Below are positions 33,482 through 43,871 of a stretch of DNA of 64,000 nucleotides, one piece after another. Numbering within the stretch: the first letter of the stretch is position 1; every line of letters begins with the position of its first letter. The stretch covers positions 3,127,579 to 3,191,578 of the forward strand of contig CM059975.1 of the NCBI GenBank assembly GCA_030490835.1, in the 5' to 3' direction. The notes beneath the pieces are model-generated. The model made no database searches. It saw nothing but the letters and a program-made list of their open reading frames with translations, and was not told the DNA's origin. This stretch comes from Annona cherimola (lineage: Eukaryota > Streptophyta > Magnoliopsida > Magnoliales > Annonaceae). Position numbers and translations under genes: made by a program.

Positions 33482-33598
33482 GGTTCGATGGGCGCGATAA
33501 ATATGCATGTGCATCATGCATTTTGAAATTCATGCATTCATTCGGTGGGTGCGATAAATAAGCATGTGGAAGATGCATTTCGAAATCCATGCATGCGC
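33482..33598. repeat. Imperfect tandem duplication, about 59 bases twice
   Basis: Both copies follow the order 'tcgatgggcgcgataaata / tcggtgggtgcgataaata', 'gcatgtg..gatgcattt', 'gaaatycatgcat'. The block is rich in ATGCATGC. Non-coding as far as can be seen. Confidence 0.7.
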
Positions 33599-33726
33599 TG
33601 GCGGACGAATGATTTCGGGAAATTAATGCAGGAGATGGAAATGACTAGTAGGTAAAAACTGCCTCTGACAAAGAGCCTAAACCAGGAGATAAAATGACAA
33701 CTTTTTTATCGCCTGTTTTTTTTTAA

Positions 33727-34019
33727 GGGTGTGTTTGTTTTTGGGCAAAAAAGTGTCAACTACAACTTTTCAATTTAAAATTTTTTACTCTCCATAATCA
33801 TTTTATTTTTTTAATTATTTTTTCACATTTTTCTATACAAACTACCCTACTTTTCAATCATTTCTACACAACTACCCATACAATTAACCTATCTATTTTA
33901 ACTTTATTCTCTTTACTCCTTATCATTACTCTCATTATATCACATAACTTTTTATTGATTTGACAACTTCTACTCCAAAAACTTTTCATCAAAAGTTTTA
34001 CCTCCAACCAAACACACCC
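33727..34019 (+). mobile_element. Tourist-like MITE (cluster copy 1)
   Basis: Begins gggtgtgttt, ends aaacacaccc, flanked by TAA on both sides (33724-33726 and 34020-34022). Length 293 bases, close to the copies at 35230 and 61457. First of four adjacent copies. Confidence 0.85.
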
Positions 34020-34029
34020 TAAAGTGGCA

Positions 34030-34309
34030 GGCTGTGTTGATAAAGAATAAAATTTTTAATGAAAAATTTTGAAAAGTAAAAGTTATCAAATAATGTGATA
34101 TGATAGGTGTAATGATAGTAGTAAAGATGATAAAGTTAAAATAGATATGTTAGTTATGTGGATAGTTGTGTAGGAATAATTGAAAAGTATGGTAGTTGTA
34201 CAGGAAAATGTGAAAAAATAATAATAAAGTATGATAGTTGTGGAGAGTGAAAAGTTTTAGAATGAAAAGTTTTAACTTGATATTTTTTATTAATTGCCAA
34301 ACATACCCT
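34030..34309 (-). mobile_element. Tourist-like MITE (cluster copy 2, inverted)
   Basis: The body reads as the reverse complement of copy 1: gtaaaagttatcaaat, aaaatagatatgttagtt, gaaaagtatggtagttgta, ctttcatac in reverse. It ends gccaaacataccc. The left end is degraded (ggctgtgttgataaag). Confidence 0.7.
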
Positions 34310-34312
34310 TAG

Positions 34313-34591
34313 ATTGTGTTTGGCAATTGACAAAAAATATCGAGGTAAAACTTTTTAATCTAAAATTTTTCACTCTCCACAACTATCATAGTTTTTAATC
34401 ATTTTTTTCACATTTTCCTATACAACTACCCTATTTTTCAATCATTTCTACACAACTATCCACACAACTAACCTATCTATTTTAACTTTATCTTTTTTAC
34501 TACTCATCATTAACCCTATCATATCACATCATTTGACAATTTTTACTCTCCAAAACTTTTTATCAAAAGTTTTATATATTACCAAACACTA
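34313..34591 (+). mobile_element. Tourist-like MITE (cluster copy 3)
   Basis: Begins 'attgtgtttggcaattgac' directly after copy 2 and ends 'ttaccaaacac'. The internal motif order is that of the plus orientation. Terminal repeats are slightly degraded. Confidence 0.7.
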
Positions 34592-34872
34592 GAGTGTTCT
34601 TGGAAATAGATAAAAATTTTGATGAAAAGTTGTTGAGAATAAAAATTGTTGAATGATGTGAATGATAGGGTTAATGATAAAGAATAAATAGGATAAAGTT
34701 GAAATAGATATGTTAGTTGTGTTGGTAGTTGTGTATAAATGATTGAAAAGTATGGTAATTGTATAGAAAAATGTGAAAAAATGATTAAAAAATAGGATAG
34801 TTGTGGAGAGTGAAAAGTTTTAGATTGAAAAGTTTTAACTTGACAACTTTCACTTATTACCAAACACACCCT
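34592..34872 (-). mobile_element. Tourist-like MITE (cluster copy 4, inverted)
   Basis: Begins 'agagtgttcttggaaatagat' right after copy 3 and ends 'ttaccaaacacaccc'. It is inverted relative to copy 3, so copies 3 and 4 could pair into one long hairpin. Confidence 0.7.
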
Positions 34873-35229
34873 TAAATTCTCAACTTAGTTTTCTTGATTA
34901 CCAAACGGCCCATATCAAACTATTTTATGGGAGAATGTTGGAGGGAATGACAAAAAACCATGGACTTGTATTACCAAACGTCCCTTATTATAGCATAAGA
35001 GGTAAGACCATCCACATCCTATGCTCCAATGTTGTGAAGATGATACCAGCGCATCCAGAAATTATGACCAATCGGGAATAGAAGCAATAGAAGCAGCCTT
35101 TCTTGATAATTTTTTTTATACATTGTGACACCTTAATATTACAATGGAGTAAATTCATGTCTCCCACAATGGAAGGATATTTTTCACATGAACCTCATCT
35201 AAAGAAAAATTGTAAAAACTTGACATTAT

Positions 35230-35520
35230 GGGTGTGTTTGTTTGGGGCTAAAATATGTCAACTAAAACTTTTCAACCCAAAACTTTTTATTTTCCATAAC
35301 TACTCTATTTTTTAATTATTTTTTCATATTTTTTTATACAAACTACCCTACTTTTCAATCATTTATGCACAACTACTCATACAACTAACCTATCTATTTT
35401 AACTTTATTCTTTTTACTCATCATCATTACCCCTATTATATCACATCATTTTCCATCAATTTGACAACTTCTACCCTCAAAAATTTTCATCAAAAGTTTT
35501 ACCTCCAACCAAACACACCC
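35230..35520 (+). mobile_element. Tourist-like MITE with TAT duplication
   Basis: Begins gggtgtgtttgtttggg and ends accaaacacaccc. Flanked by TAT on both sides (35227-35229 and 35521-35523). Length 291 bases. A useful reference copy for the family. Confidence 0.85.
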
Positions 35521-36524
35521 TATGAGGGAAATTGTAAAACCCTAAGCCTCAAGAAGGCTAGTTGCAGGTGGTTCAATAGAGGCAGCCTTGATCGATTGGT
35601 ATCAATTTCAGCGTACAGGTGACAACAGTCAGTCAAGTCCCATGTCTTGTAAAGTCCCCTGAATTCCATCGTACGTGGGCCCATAACCTGACGAGTCAGA
35701 CTCCCTCCCTGTAATCCTGGATGGATATAGATCGATACTCACATTGTTGGAAGCTCTTATTTTCCGCATTCACCACTGACCGGGGAACGCAAAAGATTTT
35801 CCGAGCGAAGCGAAAGTCGTGTTAAAAAAAAATGGTCTTAATTTCAAATATATTTATAATTTTTTTAAAATCTTAAATATATCAATTATATTTACATTTA
35901 ATCTCGAAAATGCTTATTTTATAAAAAATATTAGTTAAAATTTTATAAATACACTAAATACATCTTTTATAAAATAATAATCGATAAAATGAAATAGAAA
36001 GGAACTTATGAAATAAGCTTTTTAGAATTAAATACAAACACATTTGATATACTTGAGATTTTAAAAATGTAATAGATATATTTATGATTGGGATCAGACA
36101 TAGTAGGCATAACTGAACAAAGCCAAAATGTTGCTGGCAACATTTTTAAATTTTACATGGTAATAAGTGGGAGTCAGGCCAGTAAAGTTAAAATAAATAT
36201 AATAAAAATATATAGGAAAATATTTATGAGTAAAAAGTGTAAAGTTAAAATAAATAATTTCATATATGAAAAAAATAATTTTAAAAAATAAAATGTTTAT
36301 GCCGTACCAATGAGTTGAAAAGTAATAAATAATTCCAAGCGCTGCCGAAGAAAAGATGAAGACAAGCCCTAGTTAAAATATAATTATTATTTGAGGACGC
36401 TGCAATGGAATGTTCAATGCGGACATAAGATTAGTCCATGGATAATTGGATCAAATTAATCCAATCACGTAGTTCATTTTGTAAAAAATATTTTTAGTAA
36501 AAAATTATTTATTTATTATAAGAA

Positions 36525-36783
36525 AAAATGTAAGTTAAAACTTTTCAATCTAAAACTTTTCACTCTTCACAACTATCATATTTTTTAATTATTTTTTCAC
36601 ATTTTCCTATACAACTACCCTACTTTTCAATCATTTTTATACAACTACCCACGCAACTAACATATCTATTTTAACTTTATCATTTTTACTACTCATCATT
36701 ACCCCTATCATATCACATCATTTGACAACTTTTACTTTTTAAAATTTTTCATCAAAAAATTTTATCCATTCCCAAACATGCCC
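36525..36783 (+). mobile_element. Tourist-like MITE, left end truncated
   Basis: The left starts inside the element (atgtaagttaaaacttttcaatc) and the right end is cccaaacatgccc. The body matches the family in order. The outer GGGTGTG is missing on the left. Confidence 0.65.
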
Positions 36784-39071
36784 TTAGTAATATAACTTTC
36801 ACAGTCTTTAGTATCACGAGGCGGTGTAGGATCACTAAATAGGAAGCGGAGGGCGTCAATGTAATCAGCGCAACTGGTCTTTTATTTTAAAAAATTTTAA
36901 TCGAATCATTTACAAAATTCATTCATACTTTACTGGTTATTCACAAAATTTAACAATTACGGGCGTTTTGGAAACGTAAGTGGCGGAAAAGGAAGATGGA
37001 TAACTCCATTTTTATATATTTTAATTATTTTACCTGTTTTAACTATCTTACTTTATTTAATCTTTACTTTATATTTCAATCATTTTCTCATATAACTACT
37101 TTATTTATTTATTTTTTATCCAAACTATATCACATTCCTATAACCATTTTTAAAATTTTCGTATATTTATGATGATAATTTTTTATAACATAAAAATCTC
37201 TATTCAAATTAATTTTCTATATCACAAACAAATATTTTAATTGAAATTTAAAAATATTATCAAAATATAAACAGGAACTTACTGTACATTTGTGCCAATA
37301 TCTTCGAGCACCGTTGGGCGTTGGTAACAATTATGGGCGAGAATTTATACTTCTCTCACGCTTTTTTAATAATAATTTGACATCTTAAGGTTCTCAAATC
37401 TCAACTACTTAACTAGCATACTTTTTTAATATTTATCACTATATTCTAATTATTCTCTTACATGACTATCGTATTTTCTCACTTTCCCTCCATCATATTA
37501 GGGGCTCTACTGTATACATTTGGTTGTACTTTACGCTAAAATACATTATTATTTTTTTACAATTAGTTGCACTTTTTATTTTTCTTCATAAATAAGTTTT
37601 TAAAACGCATTTAATCCATATACCAAGTTTTTTATTTTACGATATTTTATGTATTTATTTTTTATTTTTAAAAATAAGTTCATAAGAGATGAAAAATGAC
37701 TTAAATGCCCTTGAAACCGACAATATTTTAAAAAATAAAAGTATTACAGTGTGACAAAACTTGATATGTATTAAGTAGCTCACTTTTATGAATGTTCTTT
37801 TCCGTGTAAACCCTTTTATTTTTAAAATATTGGTAGTTGATGAAAAATCTATTTAATATACTGTATTTAACATCATTTATATTATTATTAAAATCCCCTA
37901 ATTTGTTTAGTATCGTTGTATATAGGTCCAATTTATACACGTATAAAATTAATATAATAAAATTATTTAATGCTAAAATATCAATTTTAAAATAGTATTT
38001 TCAACATCTAAACCATCTAAAATATCATTATCCGTAGATAAATGATTCTACATAGCATTATCATTTTATTATATTTTAATAAATGAGTAAATGAATTTAA
38101 GTATTTTTCACAATTTACATATGAATATATATATATATATATTTAAGTAAATGCTACCCATGCACAATTTTTTTGATTGGTATCTATATTACAATCATCT
38201 CAACTTATACATATTGCAATTAGGCTTTTCCAGACTTTACTTACAAATTTTATTTACTTTAATTACTCAATCTTTTTCATCTTTACACATTTATTTTAAT
38301 CATTCTCACGAAATTATCATTTTATTTTTATTTTTCTTTTATTATATCACGTTACTCTTACAGTTTTAAAAAAAATTTCCACTTTTTTTTTTTCACTCTC
38401 TCTTACATTTTACATACGCACCCTAATATTTTAAAAAACATTTATTGGTACCTCGCACGCAACAAACGACGTTACCAAGGTGTGCCGTTCAGACCGTCTG
38501 CGCCACGTCTGCCACGTCAATCGATCGAAGCATTGGACTCTTCAACTCCGCCACCAAACCAAAGATATTTTTCCTTTTTTGCGATAAATGCTCTTATTAC
38601 GTGGTCCACATTAATGCGCGGCCACATCAGAACGGACACCGAGAGACATCAGCATGAATGCGTATTCGTATTCATAGGCGATGAGCAAATGGTTCGCACT
38701 TCGTGCCTCCAACAGCGGGTGGGACTCACGGTCAACCCAGACGAATCCGGAAAATCCACACCGTTCAACCTTTCAGGATCTCCCTTCTCGTCCATTTCAT
38801 TGGAAACCGAAAAGCCAAATGGCTAATGATGATATCATAATTATTTTGGGGATCGACATCCGACTGTTAAAATTTTCCACCAATAATTTTGTAATCTCGG
38901 AATAGGTGATGGATGGTCTTATTTGTTCTACTGATATCATAAATCACGAAACAATCTACTGATAAATTTGTTCTGTATGCGTCTGCGACGCATGAAGCAT
39001 ATTTTCCACGAGCGTTGCTGCCCTCACGTTCTGTCCCGACGACCGAGATTTTCCAAGTCGTTGCGGTCTTC
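36784..39071. other. Intergenic, repeat remnants and one GC-richer patch
   Basis: AT-rich DNA with decayed MITE-like stretches at about 36960-37260, 37500-37800 and 38150-38420. A remnant of the 14449-14786 family lies at about 37970-38100 (motif 'ttcaacatctaaaccatctaaaatatcattatccgtagataaatgattctac'-like, seen as shorter shared words). The patch at 38445-38830 is GC-richer and has several overlapping open frames in different frames, none with a domain. Confidence 0.4.
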
Positions 39072-39310
39072 AATTTTTGTTGGATGAAAAGTTTTTTATT
39101 TAAAAATTGTTAAATGGGTAGAAAATGATATGATGTGATATGACGGGGACAAAGAAAATAAAATTAAAATAAATAGATTAATTATACAAATAATTTTATA
39201 GAAATAATTAGAAAATATAGTAGTTAGATAGAAAAATATGAAAAAATAATTTTAAAATACGGTAATTACGGAGAGTGAAAAATTTTAACTTGATATTTTT
39301 TCTTATTAGC
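39072..39310 (-). mobile_element. Diverged Tourist-like MITE remnant
   Basis: In inverted orientation the motif order 'gatgaaaagtttttt', 'gatatgatgtgatatga', 'agaaaaatatgaaaaaataatt' and 'gagagtgaaaaattttaacttgatatttttt' follows the family. The terminal repeats are lost. Confidence 0.5.
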
Positions 39311-39785
39311 AAAAATACTACTAAACAATTTTTATTATGTTGATTTTACACATTTGTACAATAATACTAAATAAATGAAAGGATTTTTAAGATATTATAA
39401 ATAGTGTTAAATATGGTATATAAAGTAAATTTTTTTTATTAATTATTAAGATATTAAAAATGACTGAGAGGCGTCATACTGTCACATAAGCATCTCCGTA
39501 TCTTATATCCGTGTGTATGTGCGCCCTGCTAACAGGTGCTCTTCTTCGTCGGGATAGCAAAGTCATTAAAATTGGTTGCCCTTGCATTGCATCAACAGGA
39601 CGCCCTGAAGCGGACAGAAAGCAGTCGGGCCGGCATTGATGTCGAAATGGCAACGTGATACACGATTGTGGGTGAGGAAATTGCATCCGGTCAGAGCAGC
39701 AGCTGCTGTCGTCAGCTGAATTACTTTTGCCTCAACACCTGACCATTGCAGATTAATTATAGTGGACTTTTTTTTTTTTTTGGAA

Positions 39786-40215
39786 TAATTAACAATTACA
39801 CATAATTTCTAATATACCTATAATATTTCGTAAATTTCTTGTATGCTCGTAATATTTTACCATAAATTTCTCTCATACCAGTGCAGTTAAAACCACAATT
39901 ATCTACCCCATTGAAAAACGATTTTGCCCATTTAAAATTTTTTAATTGAGATAATTTAACCTTAACATGACTCAATTGATGATAGTAAATCATTAATATA
40001 AGATATTAAATAACTTGAAAGTCATATTAAAGTTGATTTTTTTAATTAGAAAAAAAGTTAAAAAGAAAAAATCGTCTTTTTAAGGGATTGATAACGGTAG
40101 TTTTAACGACGTAGGTATGGAAGGAATTTAGGGTAAAATATTTGGAGTATGAAAGGAATTTATGAAATATTATAAGTATATTAAAAATTATATACAATTG
40201 TTATAATTATAAGAG
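39786..40215. repeat. Fold-back element
   Basis: The left arm reads 'acaattacacataatttctaatatacctataatatttcgtaaatttctt'-like sequence and the right arm is its inverse ('aaggaatttatgaaatattataagtatattaaaaattatatacaattgt'-like). An inner pair is 'gtgcagttaaaaccacaattatctacc' against 'ggtagttttaacgacgtaggta'. Non-coding; similar in style to the element at 25-441. Confidence 0.6.
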
Positions 40216-41131
40216 AAATTATCCTTTTTTTTTTATCAGCTTACCTGTCTCATTTCTTTCCATCTTGTTTTTTTATAGATAAGGCCCGTGACATTCTTAC
40301 AAATATTCTTACTCTCAACCACATAAATTCTTAGAAATTTGCCAATTATTTCAAAGAGGAGACTTAAGCTTTTAAGGGGAAGACGCTGCTTCCACCGGCC
40401 GACAAATGCTCCCGAAGCATACAGAGGTCGACTTTTCAAAAGGTGGAAATATGATATGCCCCTCACGCTCACGTTAATTGCACCTAAACGTCAATCTCCA
40501 TCCGGATTCAGCAACGAAGGATAAGTCCTTACAAATCTATATTCCAACCTTATCAATAAATGATCAGCGACAGAAGAGAAAAGAGGAATAAATTACGTTA
40601 AACCAAACTACACATATAATAAAATCGACGAGGTTTAATTATGTTCAACTCAGCCAACCCAACAATCTTCTTAATTAGTGAGTTCAAGAAAATTTCAAAG
40701 GTGGAAACGTCAGAAATAGTAAGTGTTACGTTACTTTAATTTTTTAATCATTACCAACATGGCAGACAAACAAATGAATAGTAATATTCCCCAGCCATGC
40801 ACCCACTTTCTTTCTAATTCAGTAATCACCTTTCTTTTAATCTTTTTAAACAAAAAGAGAAAGGATGAGAATCATTCGTCTTTCCCTACTAAGTGATTTG
40901 GATTTTGGAGGCTTTTGATTTGAGACGTGTGCTCTTCTTTCCGCATCTGGTTTCACACCCATCCTTCGACAGCCGCACCCCGCGCTGGCAAGCTCTATCC
41001 ATGATGTATAGTTGACATTAATGTATAGGCTTTAGGCTTTATTTGCATGCACCGTTTGAGACGGAGAAAAATGCTTATTTTTCTATCCATAACATTCATT
41101 TTAAAGACTTCTACCAACTCAACCAAACTCT
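40216..41131. other. Intergenic, no gene recognised
   Basis: Mixed-composition DNA. Short overlapping open frames at 40236-40524 lie on opposite strands with no domain. Nothing else is identifiable. Confidence 0.4.
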
Positions 41132-41932
41132 TTTTTTTTTTTAACAGTTAATTTTAGATACATCAACTACACTTGCCCTTAATTACAAATATATTTATTA
41201 AGTTTAAAATTTTCATAAATACCCATTAAGTACGAGCGAAATTTTATCCATATCAATTCCATCAAGCACATAATAGAAAATGTTCAAAATACTCCTTATT
41301 ATTTAATAATAATAGTCATTTAGCTATGACAAAAATTGAACAATGTGATGACTCATGCAACTTGAGAGAGAAGCAAGGCAAAATGAGTTTTGACAAACAC
41401 CAATGACAATCAATCATAAAATTATTAAATGTTTCTAACTGTTATAGTGAGTATATTTAAAATTGAGAGTTGTTCCAGTGCAACATCACTGCACCGGAAC
41501 AACGGTGAAGTTGCCCAAAAAAGGGCCCCACACATATTAAAATACAGTGAAACTTTATACAATTATTTATCCATACATAAATAGTACTTTAAATAGTTTA
41601 GATGTTGAAAAAATCACTTTAATATTATTATTTATATTAAAATATTTTATTGTGTTGAATTTGTACTATTTTCAGATGGGGTCTATGCATATATCCGATT
41701 AGGATGAAAATTAATATGATGATAGAATACATTATTCTAAATACAATGGGTGGAGGTGACACACTAAGGAGTATCTCCCCGAGTCGCCCCGACTGGTCAC
41801 CGCTGTGACGCTCGGGACGGGTGGAGGCTTTGTTTCTTCCGGCGATTCAGGGACTGGCCTAAGCTGAACGGAGTGAGTCCAGCGTGCTGCTTGTGGGGCG
41901 TAGGCTCTTGGAAATACTACGGGAAGCGAAAC

Positions 41933-43870
41933 ATGAATCCGAGTGAAGGAGACCTGCTTGGTGTGGAGCTCCAAACTATGTCCATTTCGGGAGAGGCGAT
42001 CAGGAGGATCAATCCGGGTGAGGCAGAGTCGTTGTTGTGCTCGGTTTGGTCTTCTAAAACTTACAATCGGGACTTCTTCCAGTCCTCCATGAGAAGGCTT
42101 TGGCGGACACGCGGGCAATTTCAGTTCATAGATGTGGGTGAGAACCTGTATCGCATTGCGTTCTCGGATCACAGCGACAAGAAGAGAATTTTGGATGGGC
42201 GACCTTGGCTGTTTGATAGAAATCTCGTGCTGCTGGAAGATCTAAAGGAGGAGATTGCTACTGCACAGGTGGTGCTTGTGAGAACGCCCCTGTGGGTGCA
42301 CATCTGCGGACCTCCACACCTAGTTGACAAACAGATGCTGGGCCAATGCATCGGGAAATCGTTTGAGGAGCTGCACGAAATTGTGGTAAAGGAAACAGAA
42401 CTAAAAATAAGGGTCACTGTCAAATGCACGGAGCCCTTGAGGAGGGGTATCTTTATTCAACCGGAGGCGCAAAACAGACAGTGGCTGAACTTTCAATATG
42501 AAAAACTGCCGGTGTTTTGCTTTTTCTGCGGTGTCATGGGGCATGCTTTTAAGGATTGCTCGGAGCTAATCTCGCAAAAGGAACAAGTTTATGAAGCGGA
42601 TATGCGATACGGCAGTTGGCTTCGGGCTGGAACAAAGCCAATGCGGCTTCGGGCATATGATCAGCAGGGGAGTCGTGTGCAGCCACGAAAATATACGGGG
42701 GTGCTCGACACTGATGGGCGGGCAACAGTTGGGGCTGGCAGCAGCAGATGTGATGCAGTTGGTCCGACTAGCCCCCATGATCCCAGGCATGCCTCAAACT
42801 GTGGTATGGGAATCTGCGACAAGCCCACAACGAGTGCACCAACGGCAATTTGGCACCACGGGGAGGCGGGGAGCTCTGGGAGACGCGCTGGTGGCAGCGC
42901 CCACACCCATCCCACGCACGTTGAAGCCCGGCCAGTCTCACCAGGAGGCGTCTCTTCCCATATGCAATCTCCACCTGCCTCTGGACTTTATTCAAATTCT
43001 CGTCGGGGTGCTGCTGATTTATTGGGATCGCAGGGAGTGGGAAACACTTCTTATACTTCTGCTCCTGCCGCAGGTTTCTCTCCGGATGGCACCTCCTCTG
43101 GCTTGAACCCTGTGGCGAATCTGCTGGACTGTTGCTCTGCTGGCGCTGATAGGACTGCACTCCTTGAGCATGCGGGCTCTTCCCATACGCAATCTGCACC
43201 TGCCTCTGGACTTCATCCAAATTCTCGTCGGGGTGCCGCTGCCTACACGGGATCGCAGGGAGCTGGAAACACTTCCTATACTTCTGCTCCAGCTGCAGGT
43301 TTCTCTCCAGATGGCTCTCCCTTAGGCCTGAACTCATACCCCGACGGGAACCCTGTGGCGAATCTGCTGGGCTGCTGCTCTGCTGGCGCTGACAGGACTG
43401 GATTTCTGGAGTATGCGGGCTCTGGATTGGGAGTCGGCTGTGACGTTGGCACTGATGGCATGGCTGATTCTTGCTGCCCACCCTCTGCTGACCCACGGAT
43501 CTCACGGCATCCTTCTGGGACTGGTTGTGTGGCTGAGGATTGTGGTGAGACTGGTCTCCATGATCACCCCATTGGCCTGGTTGATGTGTCTAGCACCCAG
43601 ATTTCTTGTTGTGCTGCACCAAGGGAGTGTGGTTTGGAACTGAATGACAGGGCAGCAATGAAACCAAAGGGCAAGTGGAAACGGAGAGCGAGATGTCTTG
43701 GGTCTGGGAACCGCAGATGGCCTAATTCCTCTCTTCGGATTAGGGGATGTAAGAGAGGCATGAATGATTACTCTGGAGACTCAAAGAATAAGAGGAGGGT
43801 AGTGAGGGGCGAAGCAACTATTGAAGTGGAGGTGGTGGCTGAGGGATTCCCTCAGTCCCACCTCCTCTAG
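41933..43870 (+). CDS. LINE ORF1: DUF4283-type RNA-binding protein with CCHC knuckle
   Basis: The frame is open from 41873; the methionine at 41933 (MNPSEGDLL) is the likely start, though 41873 is also possible. The first 200 residues resemble the DUF4283 domain of plant non-LTR element ORF1 proteins, including the RPWLFDRNLVLLEDL and VVLVRTPLWVHI blocks. A zinc knuckle CFFCGVMGHAFKDC (CX2CX4HX4C) lies at about 42520-42561. The central part is a Ser/Gly/Ala-rich linker with a tandem duplication (42953-43177 and 43178-43420). The tail is basic. In the family this protein binds the element RNA and forms the ribonucleoprotein particle. The stop TAG at 43868-43870 is one base before the ORF2 ATG. 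No frame break is seen. Confidence 0.88.
   Translation: MNPSEGDLLGVELQTMSISGEAIRRINPGEAESLLCSVWSSKTYNRDFFQSSMRRLWRTRGQFQFIDVGENLYRIAFSDHSDKKRILDGRPWLFDRNLVLLEDLKEEIATAQVVLVRTPLWVHICGPPHLVDKQMLGQCIGKSFEELHEIVVKETELKIRVTVKCTEPLRRGIFIQPEAQNRQWLNFQYEKLPVFCFFCGVMGHAFKDCSELISQKEQVYEADMRYGSWLRAGTKPMRLRAYDQQGSRVQPRKYTGVLDTDGRATVGAGSSRCDAVGPTSPHDPRHASNCGMGICDKPTTSAPTAIWHHGEAGSSGRRAGGSAHTHPTHVEARPVSPGGVSSHMQSPPASGLYSNSRRGAADLLGSQGVGNTSYTSAPAAGFSPDGTSSGLNPVANLLDCCSAGADRTALLEHAGSSHTQSAPASGLHPNSRRGAAAYTGSQGAGNTSYTSAPAAGFSPDGSPLGLNSYPDGNPVANLLGCCSAGADRTGFLEYAGSGLGVGCDVGTDGMADSCCPPSADPRISRHPSGTGCVAEDCGETGLHDHPIGLVDVSSTQISCCAAPRECGLELNDRAAMKPKGKWKRRARCLGSGNRRWPNSSLRIRGCKRGMNDYSGDSKNKRRVVRGEATIEVEVVAEGFPQSHLL
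42953..43420 (+). repeat. In-frame tandem duplication inside LINE ORF1
   Basis: Two units of 225 and 243 bases encode matching segments. Shared blocks include PNSRRGAA / SNSRRGAA, GNTSYTSAPAAGFSPDG, NPVANLL and CCSAGADRT. The second unit has a small in-frame insertion near NSYPDG. Both units keep the reading frame. Confidence 0.85.
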
Positions 43871-43871
43871 A

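Noticed and set aside
38445..38905. GC-richer patch with three overlapping plus-strand open frames
   Set aside because: Frames overlap each other, contain no domain, and no frame stands out; probably chance or an old repeat.
42566..43505. Long minus-strand open frames (up to 245 codons) inside LINE ORF1
   Set aside because: They arise from the GC-rich, repetitive plus-strand coding sequence and match no family.
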